Assembly: GCA_900074885.1 (NCBI GenBank)
Contig: FJUW01000007.1
Span: forward strand, 1,292,704-1,356,703
Reading direction: 5' to 3'
DNA length: 64,000 bases
Origin: Rhynchosporium graminicola
Taxonomy: Eukaryota; Ascomycota; Leotiomycetes; Helotiales; Ploettnerulaceae
Position numbers and translations under genes: made by a program. The notes under the pieces are model-generated. The model was given only the letters and a program-made list of their open reading frames with translations. It was not told the DNA's origin and did no database searches. Shown in pieces: positions 46,783-58,701 of this stretch (its first letter is position 1; the number at the start of each line of letters is the position of its first letter).

Positions 46783-48189
46783 ATGTCGAACATGGACATG
46801 GATATCGAGATGGACATTGATATGGGGTTGACGGACGACTTGGGCATCCCAGAGATCGAACTTCTACCAGATACCACATCCTTTGTGCGCTTGATCTCCT
46901 ATTTCCAGATTTAGCGCAAAAGCTGACATGTTACGCAGTCTGGTCTACAGGAGCCTCAGCCAATCTTGAATACCCCCAACGACATCTCCGATTCGAATGC
47001 TCACGAACTCACTCCCAGCAAAGTACACCTGCGCGGTCTTGATAATCTCACAGACAAGGACATCAGAGCTTTTGCTGCAGAGTACTATGGCGAACATCGA
47101 CTTCAACGTGTCGAGTGGATCGACGATACGTCTGCCAACATAGTCTACGATACGGCTGAAATCGCCAAGGCGGCTTTGATGGCATTCTCAGCGGTCGAGA
47201 TTACAGATGTGTCACAAATCCCAGTACTGCAGACAATTCCAGCGAAGTCCTTCCCATTACACCCAAATACCCGTCTAGAGGTCAGATTAGCTGTCGTTGG
47301 AGATCGCAAGCAAGCTGGTGCCAGAGACAGAAGCCGATTCTACCTCTTCAACCCGAACTATGACCGTGCGGAGCAGCGCAAGCGTAACCCCAGAGGACCC
47401 AGAACATATCGTGACCGAGAAGATGGAGGATATCGGAGCCAGCGATATGACGACCATGAGCAACAGAAGCGAGAGCGCGATGCGGACTTCGACGCTTCTC
47501 TCTACGATGATGATGAGGCTTCTCTAGCAAAGCGTTCAGGCGGAAATTATACTCACCATCGTTCATCTTCAAATAGCGAGACGCGAAGAGCCCAGTCCAC
47601 GAAACGTGACAAAGAGCTGTTTCCCGAACGTGGTCCTAGAAGTAGCGGACGCTTAAGAGATCGAAGTGCTTCTCCAGTTCGTGACATAGTTGGGGACCAA
47701 GATTTGATTGAGGACCGGATTGCTGAGAGACGACGCCAACAACAAGCTGCTGTTTCAAATCGATTAGCAGCACAGGCTCTTAAGACAGCAAAGCAACTAG
47801 ATCCAGATGCGCCGAAGGAGCTCTTTCCATCGAAATCAAGTCCTTCCCATCGTCGCTCTCATGCCTTCGATGCGGCTGACCCAGCCGATGATGCCGCCGA
47901 CCTATTCTCGAGAATACCAATTCCTTTGACAGATGGTAGTACAGATAGCCGATCGAGAGGTGGATCTCTGGCGTCCAGGATCACAGGAAAAGGTTCGAAG
48001 TCGTCAGGATTCAGCATTCGTGGGACAGCAATGGTACCTCCGTCCCAAGTCTTCAACATCAAGGGTGCTGCTCGTGTAAAGGAGCTGTTTCCTGCTACAC
48101 TTGGTGACAACTCTGGCAAGGAACTTTTCTCGGGAAGATTGGAGGGTAGAGGAGGACGAAGACAGAAAGCAGAGGATCTCTTCTCTTGA
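46783..48189 (+). CDS. Nuclear cap-binding subunit 3 (NCBP3/DUF2414)-like protein
   Basis: Two exons, 46,783-46,884 and 46,939-48,189; the 54-nt phase-0 intron has GTGCGC...GCTGAC...ACGCAG. The predicted protein is 450 residues. It starts with an Asp/Met-rich acidic segment (1-34) and then has the NCBP3-type RNA-recognition fold: 'VHLRGLDNLTDKDIRAF' at 63-79 and the signature 'WIDDTSANIVY' at 94-104. The remaining two thirds is disordered, Arg/Ser/Asp-rich, with six KELFP/S or DLFS motifs (about 259, 327, 355, 415, 428 and the C-terminus). In animals this family binds capped RNA with the cap-binding complex in the nucleus; a similar role here is inferred. Start chosen by exon-1 phase and the acidic N-terminus typical of the family. 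Confidence 0.82.
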
Positions 48190-49915
48190 TTATGAGACTT
48201 GATGAGATTTCATACAAACCAGCGTATATGACCCAGCAGACATGCGTTTCCATCACCGCATACTACATGCCCAGGAGCTCTACGAAACATGATGTATGCC
48301 AACACATACTACGGTAGATTAAGACATGGCAGGAGGTGATCCAGGGAGGAGTGACGGGATGGAGGGCTTTTACGGTATGGGTGCAAGCCTATTCCTTATC
48401 GTTTTTGATTTGATTGGCATCGGTGCGCGCCAAAAGGACGCAAGCGATACCTGCCTATCAGGTCCCTCTTCCTGATAGACGAATGATCTTCTTGTTCGGG
48501 GGAATATTTGTCGATGGACATACAATGGATGTAGCCTTTTCTGCCATAGACATAGAGTGCGTGGCAGCCACTGCAGAGGAACTTGGCTGATCTTAGCAGG
48601 AATTCTCATGATACCCAAATAAAAAGCATTAATTTTGATTTCTCAAATTCTGACATTTACGTGTTGCTTTCGTCACGGATTTGGCTCCTACATCATGCCA
48701 CTCCCGTCTCTTCTTTAATTACAATGGCGTTCAAGTTCTGTCAAAGTAAAGCAGCATCCAAAGCTTCATTCTCAACAGGCAAACTTCACTCCGAACATCA
48801 AATCCCATAAAGTCTTCGGCTATCGCTGACAATGATAGCTCTTTGCACGCTGAAATGCATCCCAGTATGGAGGAAAGGGCGCCATTTAATACAGTTGAAT
48901 TGACATCTCGTTGCCAATTTAAAGTCACGCAGGTTTCAGACGAATAGTGATCACCCAATGTAACAATATAAAGCCAGGGAAAGCATTCTATGACTTTACT
49001 TTGGTAATTCTCAAAGTCACCTATTCCATTCAGGACATTCACTCTGCTAATATATATGTCATAATTTTATCACCCCTTCGCTTCACCGAACCTGAACCAT
49101 GGCAGCTCCGCATAAATTATGCAGACCCCAAGGAGAGCAATCCAGTCTCCAATTCAGACCTTCGATACCAATACCACGAATATCGACATTCTCATAACGA
49201 TATTGAGGAAGCTGACTAGCTATGGAAATAAAGCCAGGTTCAGACCTCTGCCGAGCTTCAGGAGAATACTACTATTGTACCATTGACCCGGGGTGAAGTG
49301 TCATTGCCGACTCTCCTTCGAAGGATGAGGTGCTCGAGACACTGAGTACTGCATTCCTGGTACCCTCTTGTCCGTAAGTGTGTAAGTCTTGATTGTACTC
49401 ATTGGTATTGTACTTGTAATTTTGTCCCTCATGTACTTCTACGCTTCATGCTTAGATACAGCCTCTTTCTCACCAACTGCTAATCCTGCCTGAGAGGTCG
49501 CAATTTCATGGTCATGTACTAGGACGCTGAAGTTCTATGCTTTCAAATTCGATATAATGTGAACCTGGAAAACACGAAGAAATGAGAGAGCAGGAAATCA
49601 AGTATAACCCATCCTAAATTATGAAGATTATGCTCCGAGATTGTGTCAAATTTACAAATTGGTGGCATATCACCTGCTTAGTTGACATTCTGAAATCACT
49701 AATCCCAACTCATCATACATGCATTCGAGTCGCCTCGATCTTTGAATATCATGAGAAAAATACGCGACATGATTAGTCCTCGCTTCCCTCGCCTTCAATT
49801 TGTCCTTCCGGATGGAAGTCGTGACCATCTTCAGCACGGCACCTGACTTTTCCACTCACCTTTCCTCACCTCGACGGGATACCTACTGCATCTCCAATCA
49901 AGTTCCACCATCACC
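48190..49915. other. Intergenic, 1.7 kb
   Basis: Downstream of the NCBP3-like gene and upstream of the coiled-coil gene. Several open frames of 60-100 codons overlap on both strands (48,370-49,219; 49,670-49,855), but none has recognisable motifs or splice-compatible partners. The last 300 bp (CT-rich, TTCCACCATCACC before the ATG) is probable promoter and leader. Confidence 0.5.
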
Positions 49916-51793
49916 ATGTCAGATTGGTTAAGGCCAGTCTTTGGCCGCAGGGTACAAGCCTCATCCTCTAGTGACCGTCCAAGCAGTGTCTCTGTTGATG
50001 AAAGCGCCGGCAGCGAAGATGGAATTGTTCCTGCTGGCACTCCGCGCCTCCGCCCTACCTCGCGCGTTTCTTCATATTTGGGAATTCGACCATCGACGCC
50101 ACCGATTCCGCAAACATCAACACCTGACACAGTTTACAGCTCTAGAGATCCGGAGAGCGTATATCGTAAGTATCGCGGTATTTGAGGATCGCTTGCGGTT
50201 ACGCTCCACAACGAAACCTAATTACTGACGATGTACTCGATAGACGAGCCTTCACAAGATCAGATGGCAGAGATGCTCAAGGTGGTTATGATGAACCAAA
50301 GTTTCGGGACAGCTGTACCAGTGGAGTACAACAGTACCATTTCGCACGTTCTTGAGGCATATCAAGAAATGCGAATGGAGCTCCGACGAAGGGAAGAAAC
50401 CATTGAGGAGCTCAAAGAATCTCATACGAAGGATATCAAGGATTTTGAGGCGCTTGCTACGCAGTGGGAAACTAAGGAGCAGAATTATAAGACCGAAATG
50501 AAAAAACTGGAGGTTTTGCTGAGCAAGACAGATGGTGGACTGGAGAAAGTCAGCTTGGCGAGGAGCAAAAGTACAGTTCATGGTTCGCAGAAGGTTGGAG
50601 AGAGCATAAAGAGGGATATTGGAACGATTAAAGCGCGTCATGCCGCTCGGAGCTCGAAAGGTTGGACACTTTTTGCGCAGTAGCAACTATCTAACTTTTG
50701 AATAGAACATTCGGATAAGGATGGAGAGGAACCCATTGATGCTTCCACAAGTTATCGTTATCGTGGTGAGTCAGCATGGTCTGCGTGATATCTGAAGCTA
50801 ACCTTTGCAGCTGATCGATTCTTCAAAACTAGGATCCAGACCGACCCTCAAGTTTCCCCAAAGGCTGGTCGTAGCGAACATCGCGATACCCGGAAGCTTC
50901 ATTCACGAGCCTCAACAAGTTCACTTTCGTTGAACGAAGCACCCACAAAGATTGGAGAAGCCGCCTCGTATTTCGAGGCTGCTAATCAAGACCTGGCAAC
51001 CCTTGCCCAAGCACAGCTCAAGGCTCTGGAAAGACAGCGAGCACACGAAGAGTTTGGAATCGACCTTGGATCATCCTCATCAGAATCTGAGTCAAGCACA
51101 AATACTTATCACGAAACTTTTTCGCCTGTGGCTCTTCCTCGAGGACTTGGTATTGGATACCAAAACCCACAACTGGATGCTCTTAAGCGCACAGTGTCAA
51201 AGAAGCCTTCTAATCTATCATTGAAGGATTCATTCACATCTGAATACGATATGCTATCCAAGGACTCGCCTCAGCAGATGGGATTTTCATTCCGTCCAGG
51301 AGATGACGCTGAAGCATTGGCACAAAGAAAGAGAACTGGTCAAACGCCAAGAAGGCCCGCTTCTACCAATCCTCGCGCACAAAGCTCGTCGGAAGCGGCG
51401 GCACTTCTCCAACAGCAGAACTTAGAGCCATCATCGCACCTCACGGCACCCAAAGGGGAGCCTCGCAGACCTACCTTGCCTTCAGCAAGACCATCTTCTT
51501 CTCGACATCGATCAGTCCAGGACTTTGAAGGGTTTAAGCGAGACGAGTCGAACAGCAGTTTAGTTACAGCGTTACGAGACAACTCTAGTCGGAGCAGCGT
51601 GAATGGCTCACAGAATAGCATACAAACGCGCAGAAAATTAAGCAGAAGTTCTGGAAACAGTGAAGCTATTACAGCTGCAGCCTTGGCCTTGAGCAGTGCA
51701 ACTACAGCTAAGAAGTCTTCGGCGCAAAGGAAGTCTGGTTCGGACTCCACGGACGGAGCTTCGCAGGGAGGAAGTTCTTCAAGAAAAAAATGA
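49916..51793 (+). CDS. Uncharacterised fungal coiled-coil protein, 4 exons
   Basis: Exons 49,916-50,165, 50,244-50,660, 50,706-50,765 and 50,811-51,793. Introns of 78, 45 and 45 nt are bounded by GTAAGT...GATAG, GTTGGA...AATAG and GTGAGT...TGCAG, and phases join without stops into 569 residues. Visible features: a Ser/Pro-rich N-terminus (1-80) starting 'MSDWLRPVFGRR'; a charged coiled coil at about 116-180 ('MRMELRRREETIEELKES'); then a long low-complexity Ser/Arg/Gln/Ala-rich region to a basic end 'GGSSSRKK'. No enzymatic or membrane motif is seen. I do not recognise the family. The composition suggests a cytoskeletal or scaffold protein, which is only an inference. Confidence 0.7.
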
Positions 51794-53119
51794 GTCGGGC
51801 TTTAAAATGAAATAAATCTGCTGGCTTTGGTAAAGGAATTTCGGGGGATTTTTGGAGCGCTTATGTGACCTCAGTCTCAACGATTGTAGAGTGAATATAT
51901 ACAATCATTCCGAAAAAGAGGCAAGAATCGATCACAGGCGCTGGTGAAGTGCATAACTTATCTACTTCTCGCATAACAGAAAACTCCTTTGAACTTATTT
52001 CCTGGTTATGTCTTCGAGACCTAACTCGTTCCGCTGAAATGCCAAATTCAACCAAGAACTTCAGAACTGCTGCGTCTAACATTTTAGCGTCTCGCTTAGT
52101 GCGAAGCATCAACAAACACTGCATCACCGTGACCTTTTCGATTATTCTTTGCAATTCAAGTTATCGAGGAATTTCGAGACAAGCAACCAGAGCCATACGT
52201 TTATGCGATTTGATTGCGCGTATATACAAGCCTATCAAGTGTAAGCAAGCTAGCTCGATTTTCAAATAAATTAAAGCGTATACTAAATCAAGCGGACTTC
52301 CCCTTCCTTAGTACAGAGTTATTTCATCCTTTGGGCCCAGAAGATAGATATAATCATTCGTTGGTAAGATACAGCTTGTTATATAGCTTGTTAGGCGAGA
52401 TCCTTCGCGCATCGCGATCTTAATGTCACAAAAATATCACCGGATGACGCCTGAGGAATTATCTTAAATGTCATTTGCCACTCTGATACCTTGACTCAAG
52501 CAACGATATTTAATAAGACCTTCCTTACCTGAGTCATTTCGTCGGGAATGAACTTGCCTATGAGTGTATCTTATTCGGGCGACTCGCAATCACGACTGAG
52601 GGCATACGCTAAACACTGGAACAGACTAGCTTCGGAAGTACTGGTTGTATTCTTGCTGATCGTATCGTCAAACCCGTGGTTCTGTTTGAACCTCCACGGA
52701 AATCGATCGTTTTCAAGAATCTCAAGCAATTTATGAGCCGTATACTCATAGTTATAATACGCCAGATCGAACTGCGAATTCCAGTCCTCAGAGCCCAAAT
52801 TCCAAAAGCAAGGCAAGGAAAGCGCCGGCCCAGAAGGACAGTTAATATAGAAGGTTCATAAAATATTCAGCGGTCAATAGTGCCCAAGAACAGGCATATC
52901 GCAATCGAGAAGATATAAAGTCGCTTGATAATGTTATCTTGAAGGGTAGGCGGAAGCGAGCGACGAGAGATCTATCAAATCCCCAAGTAAGGTAGATTAA
53001 GAGGATAGACTGATATTTCGCGGAGCTATAGTCTCCCAACTATCAGTCCTTCAGTCTTTCAGTCCTGATCCCTTGTCGTAGACAAACGTATGAATAATAG
53101 TCTAGTAGCTAATGCAGGG
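51794..53119. other. Intergenic, 1.3 kb
   Basis: No supported gene. Open frames at 51,861-52,154 (-), 51,949-52,269 (+) and 52,571-52,816 (-) lack domains and consistent splice structure. The last has protein-like composition and could be a stray exon of a decayed gene. AT content rises locally around 52,200-52,450. Confidence 0.45.
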
Positions 53120-53768
53120 ATGGTCAAGCTTCTGGTTGGCTCTGCTGAAAAAAAGAGATTCTTTGCCATAAAGTTTTGCTCGTATACTTCTCCGAATTCT
53201 TTGATGACGCGTTATATAAGAACATTCAAGAGTGTCGCACCATCTAATTTAAGATGATTGAGGAGGAACATGGAGCACTTCACACATTCATAAGGTTAGC
53301 ATCCTCTGATCACATCGAAAGCACTATCATTCCTGAACTCCTGTGGGTGCTGGGTATAGCATGGCAGCTCCTATCTTAGCCGATGAGGTTATGCATACCA
53401 TACTCCGTATCTATGATAACAGTTGTGACAGCAAACAGCATCAGACTCCGAGGGCAGAAGCAGCCCATATCGCAGACTTGCAAGCACCAGCCCGATCGAA
53501 GCTAAATAGATTTGTTATGGATTATGTCGCTTCCTTCGGTCCTTCACAAATCCTTGAGAGTGATTATTTGGAGACCAGTTCCGATTATGTCACAGACTGG
53601 CAAGTCTTCATCCACGGGGGCGGCGATCTCGTCTGGTTCATTCGAAGTGAGTCAGATTTCAAAACCGAGAATAACGATAAGTACGCTCCTTTCTACCCCA
53701 GGGTATCTATACAAGTACTTGATCCACGCCACTTCTCTACCTGCCCAACAACTTCCAAAGCAGGGTAA
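53120..53768 (+). pseudogene. BTB/POZ-domain protein pseudogene 1
   Basis: Fragments of one BTB protein in shifted frames. 'MVKLLVGSAEKKRFFAIK' (53,120-53,173) gives the first BTB strands; a different frame gives 'YFSEFFDDALYKNI' and 'FKMIEEEHGALHTFI' (about 53,180-53,296) with an in-frame TAA; the C-terminal part is the open frame 53,343-53,768 ('ADEVMHTILRIYD', 'LNRFVMDYVASFGP', 'DWQVFIHGGGDLVWFI'). The layout matches the two genes downstream. The cysteine-containing first exon of copies 2 and 3 was not found. It is inactivated by at least one frameshift and one stop. Confidence 0.75.
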
Positions 53769-54237
53769 ATATATCAAGGCGCCCGTGTTAAATCAGGCTT
53801 TGCATCTGTGGGTGGGTAGTCGCTAGATTGAAGATGTTCAGGCGGAAACATTGATGTCTTAATGTCACGAATATCATGCGAGACTGTGATATGAAAAGAT
53901 TTTAAAGTCAAGAAAATGATTTAGCACTTCTGATGATCGAGTGAGATAGGTAACATCAGCTTCGCTAGAATCGGCCACTCTTTTCAGAGTGCGACAACCT
54001 GGGACAGTCATCAGGATCTAGGAGAACTTCCCGTGGACTCGAATAGTCAAATTTAAAGATCGCGTGGATGCTAGCACATTCTCTGCGGATCAGGAACCTT
54101 TGTTTGGATAGAAACAAGGCTCCTTCTCACATAAAAACTCTCCACTTTCTCCTGTTTAAAGATTTGTACACCTCCATTGAAGTACCGAGACGGAGACGCC
54201 GACCTCAAATAGATTCTTGAAAACGAGCTTTCACAGC
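53769..54237. other. Spacer between BTB copies 1 and 2
   Basis: 469 bp without a supported gene. Probably the 3' end of copy 1 and promoter of copy 2. The open frame 53,512-53,826 is an out-of-frame shadow of copy 1. Confidence 0.45.
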
Positions 54238-55307
54238 ATGAGCAACCGTCCAGTCGAAAAACAAATCGCCAGACTCACAACGGACATGTCATCTATGATG
54301 AGCGAAGATCTTGATATCAAGTACCTCAGCAAGCCAATCGAGGCAAGAACGTCAGATTTCAAGTGCTTTTGCATGAGTTGCCACGAGCCATTCCCAGAAG
54401 AGTGCGAACGAGCTTGGAGACTGTCTTGCCATGGCATGAAAGTCAATAGTTTGTGGGTTGTTCCAAGTCTTGCTTGAGTCCTTTCCAAATCCAATAATGT
54501 GCTCTTCAGGCTCCTAAACTGCACTGGCATTGTCACAATTCTCGCCGGGCCGACCGAAGTAACATTGACCTACCATAAAGCACTCATGGGCTTGACTTCT
54601 GAGGTCTGCGATGCTGCTTTGTACGGCAACTTTGAAGAAAGCCAGGTTAGCAAAGTCGGCCCTCGAAAGCCATAATTATGTATCAGGGCTTCGCCCTCCT
54701 AACACAGCCTGATTCGTTAGGCTAGATAAGTATGATTCGTTTGCCGGAAGGGACATGTGTAAGATTCGCGGGCTTCTTGACCTGGATCTATTCTGGAAAA
54801 ATCGAATCATCTGCTTCCTTTGAAGAGCTTTGAGCTCTCGCTGAACGCCTTGGCAGCCTGAAGTTCATGGACGAGGTCATGCACACGATATTCTCCTGTT
54901 TCCTCAAACATGACCGCTACCTGAGTGCTAGGGGTGCGGACGTTGCCTATAACCACACTTCTACCGGATCCAAACCTCGAGAGTTCGTTACAGACTATGT
55001 CGACTTTCTTGGCCCTCTGAATCCCCGAGCAATTAGAGAAGAGTTCAATCGCTGTGCTGAGGGTATAAATGGTGGTTATGAAAAAGACCGGCACACTCTC
55101 ATCGAAGCCGGAGGAGAGCTCGCTCTGTACATCGCTCTTGGTCGAGGAGCTCTGAATGAACCCGAAAAATGGTCTGAACATGGGAACTCGGTCGAGCTCA
55201 CCCTCGTGGAAAGCAATTGCACGGTTGCTGATGCAAGGCATTACAAGCTTCATGGTAGCACCCGATCCATCGAGGATTTTATCGAGGGCAAGCTGAGATC
55301 TGTATAA
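54238..55307 (+). pseudogene. BTB/POZ-domain protein, copy 2, single nonsense codon
   Basis: Exons 54,238-54,452, 54,510-54,645 and 54,726-55,307 (introns GTGGGT...TTCAG and GTTAGC...GCTAG) join in phase into 310 residues except for one internal TGA at 54,831-54,833. The aligned position in copy 3 is Trp ('FELWVLG'; here 'FEEL*ALAERLG'), so a TGG-to-TGA change is likely. N-terminal Cys pairs ('CFCMSCHEPFPEEC') precede the BTB fold ('IVTILAGPTEVTLTYHKAL', 'DAALYGNFEESQ', 'LTWIYSGKIES') and the usual fungal C-terminal helices ('FMDEVMHTIF', 'REFVTDYVDFLGP', 'EAGGELALYIA'). Fungal BTB proteins of this kind are often adaptor-like; the role is unknown. If the TGA were an error or read through, this would be the only intact copy. 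Confidence 0.75.
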
Positions 55308-55770
55308 GGAGGTGCAGATGAAGTTCCGGACTGAGATCGTTGATGATTGGCCAACACCATAGTCACCAGCGTGGTCGATAGGAGACATATGGGAGGAAGC
55401 ATCGAAAACTAGTTCTGGCCCTTTCATTTATGCTATCTACTAGCCTGTTTAAATCGTTACGAAATCTTCGTGATTGAAGTTTTGGTGTCTTGCGGACATG
55501 ACTTCTGTATGAATGAATGATTTACTCTTCAGATTCAAAGCTTGAGGTCTCAATACTAGCAAAATGAATCAATCGCTATTCGGACTTCGTTCGCCTAGTC
55601 AGCTGATTAAATATCAACCTTCCCTCTTCGAATTCACCTGTACATTGGAGCAGTATCGTGAATTTCAGAATCTCCCATTAAGTGTATTTTGCGGCCAACT
55701 CCTCTTCGCCAGAGCTTGGTCCATCTTCAATCATCAAAATCCATACTACACAACCACGCAGTATTCGAAG
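55308..55770. other. Spacer between BTB copies 2 and 3
   Basis: 463 bp. An in-frame upstream extension of copy 3 exists from 55,564, but its sequence has no counterpart in copy 2, so it is treated as promoter and leader. Confidence 0.45.
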
Positions 55771-56658
55771 ATGGCGGACCTTCTCAAGGCCAAATATCTC
55801 AGCGAGCCATTAAAGGCGAAGATGTCAGAGTACGCATGCTTCTGCGATGAATGTGAGAGATCCCAATCAGCGACAGAGTGCGACCGTGGGCTACGACAGA
55901 AACGTCATACAGCCAATGTTGGCCCTATGTGAGTTTCCGCACATTCTATACTTCACTTCATAGTAACTTCTCTGACAGCAATTTCTTCAGGTTGTTCACC
56001 TGTCCTGACATCGTTACCCTCCTCGTCGGCCCAAACGAAGTCAGATTGACAGCTCACAGAGCTATTCTGGCGTTCACTTCCGACTTCTTCGATGCGACCT
56101 TGTATGGAAGTTTCAAAAAGGCACAGTCAAACATCATGCGCCTCCCAGAAGAGACGCCCGCAAGGGTCGCAGCTTTTCTGGCATGGTCGTATTCTGGATC
56201 TATCGAAACATCTGTCTGCATTCGAACTCTGGGTTCTAGGAGTCCGTCTTGGCTGCCCGGCGTTCACTAATGAAGCCATGCATCTCATCTTCAGTACCTA
56301 CGGCCCCTCAAGATGGATCGGCGCTCAAGCTGCAGATCTTGCGCAGAATCAAACACTTCGCGACTCGAAGATAAGGAAGTTCGTTCATGATTACTTTGAA
56401 TCCCACGTCCGTTGTGCAAGGCTGCGTTGAAAGACGAAACCTAGTCAGACATATGAGCAAGACTGGCGAAAACTAGTGGCAGGTGGTGGAGATTTGGTTG
56501 TTCACATAACTTTAAGTCACGCGATCCGCAGTCAGAAGTGGGGCGTAGAGCACGGTGGTGAGCAGCCACATCGGCCAGAGTTCCAGGAAAGCTACTTGGT
56601 CGATGAGATAAGCAGAGATGTCGAGTCATTTATTGAGAGCAAGCTTGGAGCTGATTGA
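55771..56658 (+). pseudogene. BTB/POZ-domain protein pseudogene 3
   Basis: Exon 1 55,771-55,928 ('MADLLKAKYLSEPLKAKMSE', then Cys pairs 'CFCDECERSQSATEC') is followed by a 62-nt intron (GTGAGT...CTTCAG) at the same phase as in copy 2. Exon 2 starts at 55,991 with 'LFTCPDIVTLLVGPNEVRLT' and 'FFDATLYGSFKKAQ'. The second intron of copy 2 is absent. The frame is lost at about 56,200-56,225 between 'WSYSGSIE' and 'FELWVLGVRLG', and twice more around 56,405-56,450 before 'YEQDWRKLVAGGGDLVVHI'. The end 'DVESFIESKLGAD' is at 56,658. Multiple indels make it a pseudogene unless the assembly is wrong. Confidence 0.75.
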
Positions 56659-56892
56659 GGCCGTGTATAGACGTGGCCATGGTGTTGGGAACTCTACACA
56701 AATTAGCCGAGTCTCACCAAGGCTCGCCAAGTTAGTCAAGTATCCAGCGCCTTGGTTCTGACATGTCTGCTCCTGTACCCTTACAATAACACTCACGTCA
56801 TACTCACCATTCAAAGACCACTTACAAGAATACTTTAGCTTGTAGCTGCCCAACCCCCTTTTGAAAAAGGCTTTTGAGTAACATAAACCACA

Positions 56893-58701
56893 CTACTTAT
56901 TCCTCTCCTCCCCCTCCAAAACCTTGTGTTCCATCTCCTCAAACGTCCTCAACACATCCCCATATCTCCGCCAAACATCCTCTCTATACCCGATATCAAC
57001 CTTCTCCACAGCCTCACTCTCCCTCCATCTCTCTCCAATCAGCTCCTCAAAGCTTTGCCCCTCTTTCCTCTCAATAGCCCAAACGGCCTTATAAGCACCA
57101 CCCAATGCACACGCATTACCACCGACATCTAACTTCCACACTCCCTCCGCACCACCGAGAACATCGCCAATAATTCGTGCTATGGCAGGATTTAAAGATC
57201 CGCCACCGACAAGGTAGATGCGTCCTGGTTGAGGAGGTAAGCCTGCTGCGGGGCTGTTGACTAATTTCTGCGAGCGGAGTCTTAGAGACAGGATTTGCGA
57301 TTCTACAATGGCGCGTGTGTCTGCTTCACTGCCCCAGTCTTGCGCTTCTTTAAGGTCCGAACCAGAGCTAGAACAAGTGTAGCGCCATGTGCCAGCTCGG
57401 ACATTTGGTACGATTTCCGGGAGTGGGAAATAGAGACCTATTTTTGCCTTCTCGGTCGGAGATGATTGGCCTAATGGTGGTGTGGAAAGTGCTGTGGAGT
57501 TGAATGTCGACCAGCTGTCAGCGGTGGTAGATTTTGGCAGGGTGTCGCGGATTTTCTCGCGCGCTAGACCGCCGTTCTTGTAGCATAGCATAAACATGTA
57601 TAGGCCCGCTGTGGTGGGGTGGTTGAAGAAGTGGTAAGCGGGATCTGGTACGTATTTTGGTGTGGACATTAAGAAGGTGGTGGATGTACCAAGAGAGACG
57701 ATAGCATCAAGGGGACGAAGAGGAAGTGCGAGGATTGTGGATGGGTTGTCACCTGTGAAGGGAGCTATTCCACAGTCTGAAGGGAAGTTGTATCTTTGCA
57801 CGAAATACGAGGAGATGGAGCCCATGCTACCGCCTCCGTCTTCGCGTACATCTCCTAACTTCTGCTTGAGGGAATCGAGACCGTCTTCTCCAGCGGCGAG
57901 CTTGAGGAGTGGTTCGCTCCAGGCTCCGGCTTGGATGTCCCATAGTGAACCTCCACAAACATCAGCCCTATCAAACGGAGCGATCTTGCCTAGGAAGACG
58001 GACGCGAGGAAAGAAGAGACCAGGGTAATGCGAGAAGTTGCACGGTAGACCTCTGGGTGGTTCTTATGCATCCGCATGATCTGAGGGCCAGTGAAACGCT
58101 GGAAGTGGTTAGATGGATTCGACACTTCAGGAAGAACACTTACATGATGAGCTTTACTCCCCGTAACCTCTGCCAGCTTTTCGGCCGACCCAAGTTCAGC
58201 ATCAAACATATCACATTCCTTCTGGGTGCTCCCATCTTGCCAATTCGGACTGAAAGGATGAGCAAACGCCGCTTTCATTTGCCCGACTAAACTCTCCTTC
58301 GGATCCAAAGCCCCCAGCAATTCCTCACCTGTCTTACTCCAATAAACGCTTCCATGCTGCTGACCAGCACCGGAAATACCCTTTATTCTCTGGAAAGGTG
58401 TTCCATTTTCTTTTAAGCGCTGCAACACTAAGTCTACAGCTTCCAGCCACATGGCTACAGGAGCGTAGACTTCCCGCTCTGCCTCATTGACGTGAACACC
58501 TTTCTTAATGCCATATTTTGACAAGTCGGCGTCGAAGTCTACCTTGGCTTCATAAAGAACTTTTAGGTCGGATGTTATAACGATTGCTGAAGGGTTGTTA
58601 GTGAGCTGTTCAAAAGGGGTGTGAGCTCACATGATCCCACCTTTTAGTTGTTGGGTCGAGAGGTCAAAACCAAGATATAATGGTCCATCTTGAGACGACA
58701 T
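56893..58701 (-). CDS. xkiA: D-xylulose kinase (FGGY family)
   Basis: Exon 1 58,701-58,641 and exon 2 58,586-56,893, with a 54-nt phase-1 intron (GTGGGA...CTAAC...TTCAG); 584 residues, close to fungal xylulokinases. It phosphorylates D-xylulose to xylulose 5-phosphate, feeding pentoses into the pentose phosphate pathway in the cytosol. N-terminal phosphate-binding '[12 protein letters not shown]', sugar-binding '[14 protein letters not shown]', catalytic-Asp region '[12 protein letters not shown]', C-terminal-domain '[18 protein letters not shown]' and the adenosine-binding '[20 protein letters not shown]' with '[13 protein letters not shown]' are all present. No key residue is missing. The name follows the Aspergillus gene; assignment to xylulokinase rather than another FGGY kinase rests on overall motif pattern and length. 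Confidence 0.9.

Noticed and set aside
48370..49219. Cluster of 60-100 codon open frames downstream of the NCBP3-like gene
   Set aside because: They overlap on both strands, lack motifs and do not splice into a longer product by visible signals.
51861..52816. Minus-strand frames at 51,861-52,154 and 52,571-52,816 as a possible gene
   Set aside because: No start, splice or domain evidence links them. The second has plausible amino-acid composition but stands alone.
55564..55770. Upstream in-frame extension of BTB copy 3
   Set aside because: It has no counterpart in copy 2, and the ATG at 55,771 aligns with the start of the shared Cys-containing exon.
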